This document shows, one piece after another, positions 1 to 7,866 of a stretch of DNA of 64,000 nucleotides. Both the position numbers and the translations under genes were made by a program. The stretch is from Rudanella lutea DSM 19387. Lineage in GTDB: Bacteria; Bacteroidota; Bacteroidia; Cytophagales; Spirosomataceae. Location of the stretch: assembly GCF_000383955.1 (NCBI RefSeq), contig NZ_KB913013.1, forward strand, positions 5,413,694 through 5,477,693, written 5' to 3'. The notes under the pieces were generated by a model that saw only the letters and a list, made by a program, of their open reading frames with translations, was not told where the DNA came from and did not search any database. How positions within the stretch are numbered: position 1 is the stretch's first letter; every line of letters begins with the position of its first letter.

Positions 1-2
1 GT

Positions 3-80
3 CCCGAACACAAGCCCATTACGGAAGGAACGACCGGTGCGAGCCTGCGCGATGAAGAGGATAATCTTAAACCTGATTGA
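3..80 (+). CDS. possible C-terminal end of a gene cut by the window edge
   Basis: One frame is open from base 3 to a TGA at 78-80 and would give a hydrophilic, acidic tail ending EEDNLKPD. Another frame on the same strand stays open to a TAA at 127-129, so the choice is weak. The tail is too short to identify. I favour this frame because its composition looks like an ordinary charged C-terminus, whereas the alternative is rich in Arg, Cys and Lys. Confidence 0.25.
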   Translation, partial: PEHKPITEGTTGASLRDEEDNLKPD

Positions 81-149
81 GTTGGTGTCCTTTCCAAATC
101 TGCGCAGTAAGACTACTTGGATTAAGTAAACCCATTGCCTAATATTTTA

Positions 150-176
150 ACTATTTTCTCGTATGAAGAAAATAGT
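150..176. other. 10-bp perfect stem-loop upstream of the first sensor kinase
   Basis: ACTATTTTCT (150-159) pairs perfectly with AGAAAATAGT (167-176) around a 7-nt loop. It lies between the putative upstream gene end (80 or 129) and the kinase start at 263. No T run follows on the plus strand, so it could be a weak terminator of the upstream gene or an operator; the sequence does not decide. Confidence 0.35.
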
Positions 177-262
177 ATGCTTAATTTGACGCTGTTGCTC
201 GCCAATCGTTTTGTCGCCCAGATTTTACCGGTAGTTTTCGGCGGGTTTGCTGTGCTCGTACC

Positions 263-2236
263 ATGCCTGACTCTATTTTACATCTTGAACCACACGAAAA
301 CGGACCGCATTTGAACCGATTGTTAGCATCGGTATTCATGCAGGCTCCATCAGCCATGGCGGTGGTGAAATGGCCCGATTTGACCTTCGTATTTACCAAT
401 TCACCCTATCAGAAGCTTTTCAGGCGTTCATCCGGGCAGCTGAATGGGCGCTCAATGAGGGAGGTATGGCCCGACAGTGCAGCGTACGCTATTGATGAGG
501 TAGGTGAATCGGGAAAGCCGCTGACCATTGCTGAGTATCCGATTCAAGTACAGACCCCCGACGGAGACGACCGGGTCTTGTATTTTCAATTTGTGTTTCA
601 GCCGGTAGCCATCGAAGGCGAAACCCCAACGCATTTGGTCATTCAAGCAACGGATGTATCAGAGCAGGTGTATGCCCGGCAACAACTTGAGCAGAGTCAG
701 GATCGGTTTGGGGCGGCTATAGCGGCCGTGCAGGGTACGTTGTGGACGAATAATCCACGCGGAGAAATGGAAGGGACGCAACCCGGTTGGGCTGCTCTGA
801 CCGGGCAATCGTACGAAGAATACCAGGGGTACGGATGGTCGAGGGTTGTACACCCCGACGATGCCCTGCCCACAATTCAGGCCTGGAACGAAGCCGTCCG
901 CGAACGGCGTATGTTTGTTTTCGAGCATCGGGTTCGGGCCAAAGGTGGCCGTTGGGGCCAGTTCACGATTCGCGCCATTCCGTTGTTCGATCGGGAGGGG
1001 ACTATACGCGAGTGGGTAGGTGTGCACACGGATGTAACGCAGCAACGACAGGCCGAAGCCGCCCTTCGAGAAAGTGAGGAGCGGTTCCGAATCATGGCCG
1101 ACGCGGCCCCGACGCTCGTATGGACCTGTAACCCCGACGGATCGTTCAAGTACATGAATCCGCAGGTGCTGGCGTATTTGGGCATGTCGGAGGCTCAGTT
1201 TTTACCCTCTAGCTATACCGATCTGTTGCATCCCGATGAGCGCGTATCGGTTGGGCAGGCTTTCCGGCAGGCTATTCAGACACTGAAGCCGTACACGCTC
1301 GAACACCGACTTCGCAAGCAGGACGGCTCGTACCGGTGGTTTTTGGCGCAGGGGGCACCAAGCCAGTACCCCAATGGCGAGTTGTTTGCCTACGTGGGCT
1401 CCTGGATTGATATACACGAGCAAAAACTTTCGGCCGAACGACTGGAGCAGGAAGTAGCCGACCGTACCCGCGAACTGGTGAAGCTCAACCGGGCCCTCGA
1501 ACGATCCAACGAATACCTGCAACAGTTTGCTTACGTAGCCAGCCACGATTTGCAGGAACCCCTGCGCAAGATTCAATATTTCGGCGGGCATGTGCTCGAA
1601 CAGTACGGCCAATTGCTCCCAACGCCCGCGCAGGATTTGCTCCGGCGGATGCAGAACGCGTCGGTACGGATGGCGAATTTGATTCGGGATTTGCTGGCTT
1701 ACTCGAAACTATCCACGCAGTCACTGTCGGCACAGCCGCAGAACTTTGAACCGGTGTCGCTTGGCGAGGTGGTGGCTGAGGTTCTGACCGATCTTGAACT
1801 GACGATTCAGACCCGAAACGCCCAAATCGACGTGGGGGAACTCCCCACCCTGTTGGCCGACCGAACGCAGATGCAGCAACTGCTGAGTAACCTGATGGGC
1901 AATGCGCTCAAATACACTCGTCCCGATACCGACCCTGTGGTGCAGATTGGGAGTCGGCTGGTGGAGGCTCACGCTTCGCAGTTGCCCGCATCCCTTACGC
2001 AGTCAGACAAACCGTACTGGGAAATTTGGGTAGCCGATAATGGCATCGGCTTTGGAGAAAAATACCTCGACAAACTGTTTCAGATGTTTGGGCGGCTACA
2101 CGGCCGTAGTCAGTACGAGGGGTCGGGTATTGGGCTCGCTACCTGCAAACGAGTGGCCGAGAACCATAACGGGGCCATCACCGCCCGTAGCGAACCGGGA
2201 CAGGGGGCCACATTTCTGGTGTATTTGCCAGCATAA
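263..2236 (+). CDS. cytoplasmic multi-PAS sensor histidine kinase
   Basis: A 657-residue kinase with no signal peptide or membrane segment. Three PAS/PAC units follow one another at about residues 20-145, 150-268 and 272-395; the second and third contain the HPDD/HPDE and VGVHTDVT/VGSWIDIH hallmarks of PAS-PAC pairs. A short coiled coil leads into the dimerisation helix with the phosphoacceptor His near residue 428 in VASHDLQEPLRKI, followed by an HATPase_c domain (N box LMGNALKY, G1 DNGIGF, G2 GSGIGLAT). There is no receiver domain and no regulator next door, so its partner is unknown. The kinase core is closely related to that of the stressosome-operon kinase at 49476-51161. It ends 4 bp from the convergent ABC transporter. 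Confidence 0.9.
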   Translation: MPDSILHLEPHENGPHLNRLLASVFMQAPSAMAVVKWPDLTFVFTNSPYQKLFRRSSGQLNGRSMREVWPDSAAYAIDEVGESGKPLTIAEYPIQVQTPDGDDRVLYFQFVFQPVAIEGETPTHLVIQATDVSEQVYARQQLEQSQDRFGAAIAAVQGTLWTNNPRGEMEGTQPGWAALTGQSYEEYQGYGWSRVVHPDDALPTIQAWNEAVRERRMFVFEHRVRAKGGRWGQFTIRAIPLFDREGTIREWVGVHTDVTQQRQAEAALRESEERFRIMADAAPTLVWTCNPDGSFKYMNPQVLAYLGMSEAQFLPSSYTDLLHPDERVSVGQAFRQAIQTLKPYTLEHRLRKQDGSYRWFLAQGAPSQYPNGELFAYVGSWIDIHEQKLSAERLEQEVADRTRELVKLNRALERSNEYLQQFAYVASHDLQEPLRKIQYFGGHVLEQYGQLLPTPAQDLLRRMQNASVRMANLIRDLLAYSKLSTQSLSAQPQNFEPVSLGEVVAEVLTDLELTIQTRNAQIDVGELPTLLADRTQMQQLLSNLMGNALKYTRPDTDPVVQIGSRLVEAHASQLPASLTQSDKPYWEIWVADNGIGFGEKYLDKLFQMFGRLHGRSQYEGSGIGLATCKRVAENHNGAITARSEPGQGATFLVYLPA

Positions 2237-2240
2237 CAAC

Positions 2241-4001
2241 TCAGGCCATTTCCTTGTACTGCATTCGATATAGGTTGGCATAGGCGCCCTCCCGTTGCAG
2301 AAGCTCCTCGTGCGTGCCCTGCTCCACCAGATGCCCCTTATCCACCACAATGATGTTGTCGGCTTTCTGGATAGTCGAAAGCCGGTGGGCAATGACAATG
2401 GCCGTGCGACCTTTCATAAGCTTTTCAATGGCTCGCTGGATGAGTTCTTCCGTCTCGGTATCGACCGACGACGTGGCTTCGTCCAGAACAATGATGCGCG
2501 GGTTTTGAACCATGGCCCGCACAAACGAGATCAACTGACGCTGCCCGACCGAGAGTGTAGCCCCGCGTTCCATCACGTTGTAGCTGTAGCCGCCCGGTAG
2601 CCGCTCGATAAACTCGTGCACACCCACCAGTTTGGCGGCTTCGATCATGCTTTCGCGGCTGATGGTAGGGTCGCCCAGGGTAATGTTGTTCTCGATGGTG
2701 TCGGAAAACAGAAAAACGTCCTGCAAGACCACCCCGATGTTTCGGCGTAGTGCCCCCAGCTCGTAGTCGTGCAGATCACGGCCGTCGATTCGGATGTGCC
2801 CCCGGTTGATGTCGTAGAACCGACTCAGGAGGTTGATAATCGATGATTTTCCTGCGCCAGTAGCCCCTACAAACGCAACCGTTTCGCCTTCAGCCACCCG
2901 GAACGATATGTCGCGGAGCACCCAGTTTTCGTCGTTGTAGGCAAACCAGACGTTTTCAAACTCCACCTCGCCCCGGAGTTTCTCGGGCACGTACGAACCG
3001 TTGTTCTGGGTGTAGTCGTCGCTGTCGAGGAGTTTCAGGATACGGTCGGTGCTCACGATACCCATTTGTAGGGTGTTGAACCGGTCGGCCAGCATTCGGA
3101 TGGGCCGGAAGAACAGGTTAATGAACATCACAAAAGCCGTAACGGTCCCGAAGGTTACCTCGCTGTTCAAAATCTCGCGGGCCCCGTACCAGACCACCAG
3201 ACCTGTGCCTGCCGCCGACAGAATATCGGCTACCGGAAAATAAATGGAGTAGTACCAGATGGAGCGAATATTGGCTTTCCGGTGCTCGTCGTTGATGGCG
3301 CGGAACTTGTCGGCCTCGATTTTCTCACTACCAAATATCTGGACAATGTTCATGCCCGTAATGTGCTCCTGCACAAAGGCGTTGAGGTTAGCCACCGCCG
3401 TCCGGACTTCGTTGAACGAGGCCTTGATCTTTTCCTTAAAAATGTAGGTACTGATCAGCATGAGCGGCACCATCGACAGACTGATGGCCGCCAGCCGCCA
3501 GTCGGTGTAAAACATCACGCCAATGATCAGAATCAGCTGGAGAATATCACCCGCAATGGCGGCCATGCCCTCGCTAAACACATCGGCCAGCGTTTCAACG
3601 TCGGAGATCGTGCGCGTTACCAGTCGACCAATGGGGGTATTATCGAAGAACTTGAGCCGGAGGTGCAGAATTTTGTGGTACAGCTGCACCCGAATGTCGC
3701 GAATAACGTGTTGCCCCAACCAGCCCGAGAGGTAGGTGTTTGAAAACTGCATCACCGCCTGCACCACCAGCACCCCGACCATCGAGGCCAGCATGAGCGA
3801 TAGCCCTTTGTAGTCGCCAGCCGCAATTTCGTTGTCGATGGTGTATCGGATCAGCAAGGGCGTTACGGGCGCCAGAGCGGCCGCCAGCATAATAATCAGC
3901 ACCAGCAGGTAAAACCGGCCCTGATACGGTCGGATAAACGTATAGAGTCGGCGGAGGGTCGCAAGGTCAAAAATTTTGCCCGACTTGGTTTCTTCTTGCA
4001 C
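2241..4001 (-). CDS. ABC exporter, fused membrane and ATPase domains
   Basis: A half-transporter (586 residues from the chosen start) of the MsbA/MDR-like exporter type, which should work as a homodimer moving lipids or drugs across the inner membrane. An ABC_membrane domain with six transmembrane helices covers roughly residues 20-300. The ATPase follows: Walker A GATGAGKSS, Q-loop VLQDVFLF, signature LSVGQRQL, Walker B RIIVLDEATSS and a switch His in IVIAHRLST. The open frame reaches a TTG at 4082, but the extra 27 codons run through a terminator-like hairpin. I therefore place the start at the GTG at 4001, giving VQEETKSGKIFDLATL, a normal N-terminus before the first helix. The substrate cannot be read from sequence. 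Confidence 0.9.
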   Translation of the reverse strand: MQEETKSGKIFDLATLRRLYTFIRPYQGRFYLLVLIIMLAAALAPVTPLLIRYTIDNEIAAGDYKGLSLMLASMVGVLVVQAVMQFSNTYLSGWLGQHVIRDIRVQLYHKILHLRLKFFDNTPIGRLVTRTISDVETLADVFSEGMAAIAGDILQLILIIGVMFYTDWRLAAISLSMVPLMLISTYIFKEKIKASFNEVRTAVANLNAFVQEHITGMNIVQIFGSEKIEADKFRAINDEHRKANIRSIWYYSIYFPVADILSAAGTGLVVWYGAREILNSEVTFGTVTAFVMFINLFFRPIRMLADRFNTLQMGIVSTDRILKLLDSDDYTQNNGSYVPEKLRGEVEFENVWFAYNDENWVLRDISFRVAEGETVAFVGATGAGKSSIINLLSRFYDINRGHIRIDGRDLHDYELGALRRNIGVVLQDVFLFSDTIENNITLGDPTISRESMIEAAKLVGVHEFIERLPGGYSYNVMERGATLSVGQRQLISFVRAMVQNPRIIVLDEATSSVDTETEELIQRAIEKLMKGRTAIVIAHRLSTIQKADNIIVVDKGHLVEQGTHEELLQREGAYANLYRMQYKEMA

Positions 4002-4042
4002 GAGGGAAATCGGTAAAGCGTTCGTCTGGAAGCCTAACAGCC

Positions 4043-4069
4043 AAAACCCGCCGAACGTTTCCGGCGGGT
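4043..4069 (-). terminator. probable intrinsic terminator after the HupE/UreJ gene
   Basis: ACCCGCCG (4046-4053) and CGGCGGGT (4062-4069) form a perfect 8-bp GC-rich stem with an 8-nt loop. Read on the minus strand the stem is followed by TTTT (4046-4043). It lies downstream of the gene at 4152-5486 and upstream of the ABC exporter start, so it could end the first transcript or attenuate read-through. Confidence 0.6.
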
Positions 4070-4151
4070 CGGGGATAATCAATGGAAATACCGATACCGT
4101 ATCAATTAGACCCGGTTAGTTCGTTCGGCCGGAGTCAATCAAAGGTGTTCG

Positions 4152-5486
4152 TCAGTGGCTAATCCGTTGGCGTTGTTGCCAGCTTAGTACCCCCGCGAGT
4201 ATGGCCAGACCGATCAGCAGCAGTGGCGCATACGATGCCAGCGCATCGACCTGCATGGTCAGAGAATTGGTTTGCCCTGTGATGCGTTCGACCATCCAGG
4301 CCAGCGCGGCAATGGCCGCTCCCCCGGCCCCCAACAGCCGTATCGCTGCGTAGGTAGCCGTGCGACTCAAAAGTAGCAGCCACGGAATGGTAAGGGCAAT
4401 GACAACCAACTGCATTAGTTCGATACCCAGGTTGAACCCCAAAATACTCAGGGCCAGCGGGCCTGTATCGAGTTGTAGATTAACCAGCGTACTGGCAAAC
4501 GCCAGTCCGTGAATCAGGCCAAACCCCGTGGCCACCCAGGCTTCCCGATGGGGAAACAGCGGCCGAACGGCGTGCAGGGCTGATACCAGAATGGAAAAGG
4601 CAATGGCTACCTCAATGGGTTGGTCGGGTACCGGAAGCCGGCCTGCATACCCCGTGGCGAGAGTGCCCAGAATCAACGTCAGCGAATGCCCGATGGTGAA
4701 GGCCGTAACAATGCGTAACAAGCGTTTCAGGCTGTAGCCTACACCGCCAAACCGCCCCCAGCGCCGGTGCTCAACCCGTAAGGGGGCGGGTAGCAGCAGC
4801 ACCAGCAGAAAAAGCAAATGATCGGTTCCGTCGGCAATGTGCCGAATACCGAGCCGCACCATCGAACCAAAACCTGCCCAGCTACTGCCGGCTTCGAGCT
4901 GCACCGACAACGGCCGAATCTGATTGTTCACAATGTCCAGCTCGATTACGCCCACCTGTACGGGAGCCTGTTCAGCCAGATGCCCCCGCGCCCAGTCTTG
5001 CCGGATGGAAACCAGAATTTTGTGCGTCACCACCTGATGAAGTACGGCATCATAGTGGAGCACAAACGTCCGAACGTCGGTGCCCGGCGGTGGCAGTAAC
5101 TGAAGCTGGGCTGTCAGTTCGCGGTAAGTGCCGTTGATCGGGTTTTGGGTTTCCTGTACAGATAACTGCCCCACCGACACCGTCCAGGGTTTACCCCCGG
5201 GCGTTTGAAGGCGTGTGTGTGCCTTCAGATATGCCCGGAGTTGAGGCCCCAGCCGCTGGATGAGTCCGGCTGCCGAGTCGTTGACGGCATGCCCAAAAGC
5301 GGCCTGTAGTTCGCTCAGAGGGATTTGCACAGCCGCGTCGATCCGGTTGTCGTGCACGGTGAGCAAAACCAGCGTATTCGGCATGGGGTGTGCCCCGGCT
5401 TTCGGGCCGACCAGCAGACTCAGGCAAAATAGAAGGAAAAAATGGGTTCTCGAAACCCATTTTACGTGTGTAAAAGCAGGGTACAT
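4152..5486 (-). CDS. HupE/UreJ-family membrane protein
   Basis: A 444-residue protein with a signal peptide, a periplasmic domain of about 180 residues after GAHPMPNT, and a C-terminal HupE/UreJ_2 domain of six or seven helices. The family's metal-site-like histidines are visible in GIRHIADGTDHLLFLL (about residues 210-225), TIGHSLTL and GLIHGLAFAS. Characterised HupE/UreJ relatives take part in nickel or cobalt supply, but this extended subfamily has no assigned function and no hydrogenase or urease gene is nearby. The frame extends to 5525; the start at 5486 (MYPAFTHVK) removes 13 residues and a short overlap with the DUF3500 gene. It lies 28 bp after that gene on the same strand, so they probably form one transcript. 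Confidence 0.8.
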   Translation of the reverse strand: MYPAFTHVKWVSRTHFFLLFCLSLLVGPKAGAHPMPNTLVLLTVHDNRIDAAVQIPLSELQAAFGHAVNDSAAGLIQRLGPQLRAYLKAHTRLQTPGGKPWTVSVGQLSVQETQNPINGTYRELTAQLQLLPPPGTDVRTFVLHYDAVLHQVVTHKILVSIRQDWARGHLAEQAPVQVGVIELDIVNNQIRPLSVQLEAGSSWAGFGSMVRLGIRHIADGTDHLLFLLVLLLPAPLRVEHRRWGRFGGVGYSLKRLLRIVTAFTIGHSLTLILGTLATGYAGRLPVPDQPIEVAIAFSILVSALHAVRPLFPHREAWVATGFGLIHGLAFASTLVNLQLDTGPLALSILGFNLGIELMQLVVIALTIPWLLLLSRTATYAAIRLLGAGGAAIAALAWMVERITGQTNSLTMQVDALASYAPLLLIGLAILAGVLSWQQRQRISH

Positions 5487-5514
5487 TCCGATCAGCGCAG
5501 GAGAAAAGGGGTTT

Positions 5515-6912
5515 TTAGTTGCCACCGTAATCGCCCGTGCGGTCGCGCCAAACTGAGTGAGGGTGTGGTGTGTTGCGAATTACAATGCCGCCCTGCATCG
5601 AATATTCGATCCAGACACTCGGTCCATCAATCCGAACGTAGTCGTTTACCGAGCTCATGGTCAGCGTACCGGAGTAGGCCACGTAGGTATTGTCGAGTTC
5701 GGTCGTGTATTTAGCCAGTATGGTAGCGGCTGTCTCGGCGTCGAGGTCGTTGACATAAAGTTTGATCGCATTGAGCACCAGGGCCTTTTTGGCGGCAGTC
5801 AGGTCGCCAACTTTAAGCCCCTGACGGGTTGCCGGAAACTGAGCATCCTTGCCGGGGCCGAGCAGAATGTCGGTAAACGTGGATGACAGCTTAGCGGTTG
5901 TTTGTTCGGTGCTGCTCAGTCCGGCCAACATGTCGGCAAACGCTTTTCGCTCCTGCTCCACGGGTTGGTAGGTGCGACCATTGGTCGTAACCGCAGCCAT
6001 CGGTTCCACTGCCCGGAAAGCCGGGGTGGCCCCGGTCACTTTACCACCGTTGTACGTATTGGCAAAGGTGTAATGGTGACCGCCAAACTGAAGCTCCCAA
6101 AGGCCGGTGGTGCTGGGTGTTCCCAGAAAGGCCAGGTAGTATTGGCCAGCGCCGTAGGTGCTGCCTCCGCCATTAGCCCCGAGGTAATCGTCGGCGGCCA
6201 GGTTGCCTTCCATTTCGTCGTAACCCTCGTCGGTGACGCCCTGGGCCATAATAGCCGCCAGAAGGGCCCTGGCAGCGGCAAGCTGCGTAGCGTTGAGTGC
6301 GCCCAGATTGATACCAACCCGTTTGGCACTGTACAGGGCTTCGGGGAGGTTCGACCAGCGAATGGCGCTTGCCTTGGTATAAGTCAGCTGTACGGTGGTC
6401 AGTTGAGTGGCGGTAAGTGTTGCTTTGAAGGCTTCGGCCAGACACACCACCCGGGCCAGGCCAGTTGCCGATGTGCAGTTGGTGGTTGTCCCGGTTCCTG
6501 AGCCGGGAGCGCCCACGCTGAGCGCAACATTGCACGATTGACCCCCAAAACTAATTGGAAAGCTGGCTGTGCCCGCACCCGATGGGGTGCCGCTAATGGC
6601 AAAGGTCAGATTGCCGCTTCCTGAGGTGAGCGAACCGGCCTGCAAAACCGCATTTAGACCCGTAACACCCGTTGAGGCTACGGTGGTGCCAGCTCCGTAG
6701 GTTGCTCCGTTGCCACCAGTGTACGGAATTGTCAGGGTGCCGGTGTAGGCACTACCGCTAACGGCCGTTGCCGAAAAAACGGGGCTTGCGCAGTTTAGTG
6801 TAGAAATGGTTGCCGAGGTTGGGGTTACGGTCGAGTCGTCCTTCTGACAGGAAAGTATGGTCAGGATGCCCGCCAGAGAGAGAAAAACAAGTAGCGAAAA
6901 AGACTTACGCAT
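5515..6912 (-). CDS. DUF3500-family secreted lipoprotein
   Basis: The start at 6912 gives MRKSFSLLVFLSL followed by ILSCQKDD, a lipoprotein signal with Cys at the lipobox; the longer frame to 7026 would bury this signal. After an Ala/Gly/Ser/Thr-rich linker of about 130 residues comes a DUF3500 domain with the family's conserved blocks: RWSNLPEAL, YGAGQYYLAFLG, FGGHHYTFA, LLGPGKDAQ and a final PHPHSVWRDRTGDYG. DUF3500 proteins have no known reaction. The domain is rich in conserved His and Asp, which would suit metal binding (inference). It precedes the HupE/UreJ gene on the same strand; the pair may act on one metal or substrate. Confidence 0.8.
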   Translation of the reverse strand: MRKSFSLLVFLSLAGILTILSCQKDDSTVTPTSATISTLNCASPVFSATAVSGSAYTGTLTIPYTGGNGATYGAGTTVASTGVTGLNAVLQAGSLTSGSGNLTFAISGTPSGAGTASFPISFGGQSCNVALSVGAPGSGTGTTTNCTSATGLARVVCLAEAFKATLTATQLTTVQLTYTKASAIRWSNLPEALYSAKRVGINLGALNATQLAAARALLAAIMAQGVTDEGYDEMEGNLAADDYLGANGGGSTYGAGQYYLAFLGTPSTTGLWELQFGGHHYTFANTYNGGKVTGATPAFRAVEPMAAVTTNGRTYQPVEQERKAFADMLAGLSSTEQTTAKLSSTFTDILLGPGKDAQFPATRQGLKVGDLTAAKKALVLNAIKLYVNDLDAETAATILAKYTTELDNTYVAYSGTLTMSSVNDYVRIDGPSVWIEYSMQGGIVIRNTPHPHSVWRDRTGDYGGN

Positions 6913-7041
6913 CGGGAGAATTTTAGTTGTATTCCCAGGTACGCATCTTGTTGCGTTAGTGTTGCTACTCATGGGGCGATGAACCAGCTCTCCCTGCTGA
7001 ATAAGCGTAGCAAGGTGATACGCCACGAATACTGGAAGTTA

Positions 7042-7070
7042 GGCCTGAAGGCAGGTTAAGCCCTCAGGCC
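7042..7070 (-). terminator. possible terminator of the XRE/membrane-protein operon
   Basis: GGCCTGA (7042-7048) pairs with TCAGGCC (7064-7070), with a further GGC/GCC pairing inside. It lies a few bases past the stop of the XRE gene on the minus strand. The T-rich tail expected of a strong terminator is missing. Confidence 0.35.
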
Positions 7071-7076
7071 CCAAAA

Positions 7077-7277
7077 TCAATCCCCCTCTTCGAGCTGAAA
7101 AACCTCCTCCACCCGTACCCCGAAAAGGTGCGCCAGTTTCAGGGCCAGAATTGTGGAGGGTACGTACCGGCCGGTTTCGATGGAGTTGATCGTTTGGCGG
7201 CTCACGCCGATGCGCTCGGCAAGGTCGGCCTGAGAAAAATTGTGTTCGGCGCGTTGCACCTTCAGGCGGTTTTTCAT
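7077..7277 (-). CDS. small XRE-family (HTH_3) transcriptional regulator
   Basis: A 66-residue protein that is almost only a helix-turn-helix domain: the recognition-helix region reads FSQADLAERIGVSRQTINS, followed by IETGRYVPS and the LALKLAHLFGVRVEEVF helices typical of YozG-like short Cro/C1 repressors. Its ATG overlaps the end of the membrane-protein gene by 4 bp, so the two are translationally coupled. Regulator and membrane-protein pairs of this design are common in Bacteroidota and are usually autoregulated (family knowledge); candidate operator half-sites are seen in front of the operon. Confidence 0.88.
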   Translation of the reverse strand: MKNRLKVQRAEHNFSQADLAERIGVSRQTINSIETGRYVPSTILALKLAHLFGVRVEEVFQLEEGD

Positions 7278-7753
7278 AGCGTGAGCAGTTGGTGATTATG
7301 GCGGTACATGAGCCACCGCATCCGGGCAACAAATACGATTAGCAGGGTAAACATGTTGTACGAAAGCACCAGAATGAATTCGAGCCCGTGTGCCAGAATG
7401 ATGAGTAAGGCCAGAATGGCGTAATTGACTACCACACTCCATTGCAGGGCTTCCAGCCGCATACGGCTTATGAATTCATCTTCGATACGCTCGCGGGAGA
7501 AGGCGATTAGAAACAGCCCGATAAGGGTACCAATTGCAGCTAACTCATTCGTGAGGTTTATTACCGGTGGTTCCTTTTTTACAGTAAGTCCAGCGAGTGG
7601 ATCGGAAGTGATGAAGAATTCAGGTAACGGAACTGTCAAGAAATCGAGGATAAAATCAAAGTTGAGGGTAGCGATGCCCAGCAAAGCGGCCGGGATAAAG
7701 ATTAACCAGCCCACGTAACGGGCGTTGTACGGGAAAAGCAAGGAGTGTAGCAT
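7274..7753 (-). CDS. small integral membrane protein paired with the XRE regulator
   Basis: A 159-residue protein with four predicted helices: YVGWLIFIPAALLGIATL, LAAIGTLIGLFLIAF, VVNYAILALLIILAHGLEF and LSYNMFTLLIVFVARM, with a soluble loop between helices 1 and 2. No family is recognised. The ATG at 7753 is preferred to the in-frame TTG at 7765. It is the promoter-proximal gene of a two-gene operon with the overlapping XRE repressor. Confidence 0.7.
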   Translation of the reverse strand: MLHSLLFPYNARYVGWLIFIPAALLGIATLNFDFILDFLTVPLPEFFITSDPLAGLTVKKEPPVINLTNELAAIGTLIGLFLIAFSRERIEDEFISRMRLEALQWSVVVNYAILALLIILAHGLEFILVLSYNMFTLLIVFVARMRWLMYRHNHQLLTL

Positions 7754-7758
7754 GGCTA

Positions 7759-7820
7759 TTGACAAGTTTAGTTGTTTAAGTGTAAAACTAACTTGACAAA
7801 TAGAATATTGTACTTGTCAG
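7759..7820 (-). promoter_or_regulatory. candidate operator: three TTGACAA/CTTGTCA half-sites
   Basis: TTGACAAG (7759-7766, just upstream of the chosen ATG), TTGACAAA (7793-7800) and the inverted CTTGTCAG (7813-7820) lie in the leader of the membrane-protein/XRE operon. The inverted pair TGACAA...TTGTCA has a 14-nt spacer. Clustered half-sites in front of an XRE gene suggest autoregulation; this is inference from arrangement alone. Confidence 0.4.
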
Positions 7821-7866
7821 TCCGAATTTTTTGAGTATTCGGAAAGAAATGACGAAAAAGCGGATC

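Noticed and set aside
1-129. Alternative plus-strand frame 1 ending at 129
   Set aside because: Composition (Arg, Cys, Lys-rich) is less protein-like than frame 3 ending at 80; neither can be identified.
7077-7753. Toxin-antitoxin pair
   Set aside because: The XRE protein could be an antitoxin, but the partner is a four-helix membrane protein without any toxin family mark; a regulator/membrane-protein pair is the simpler reading.
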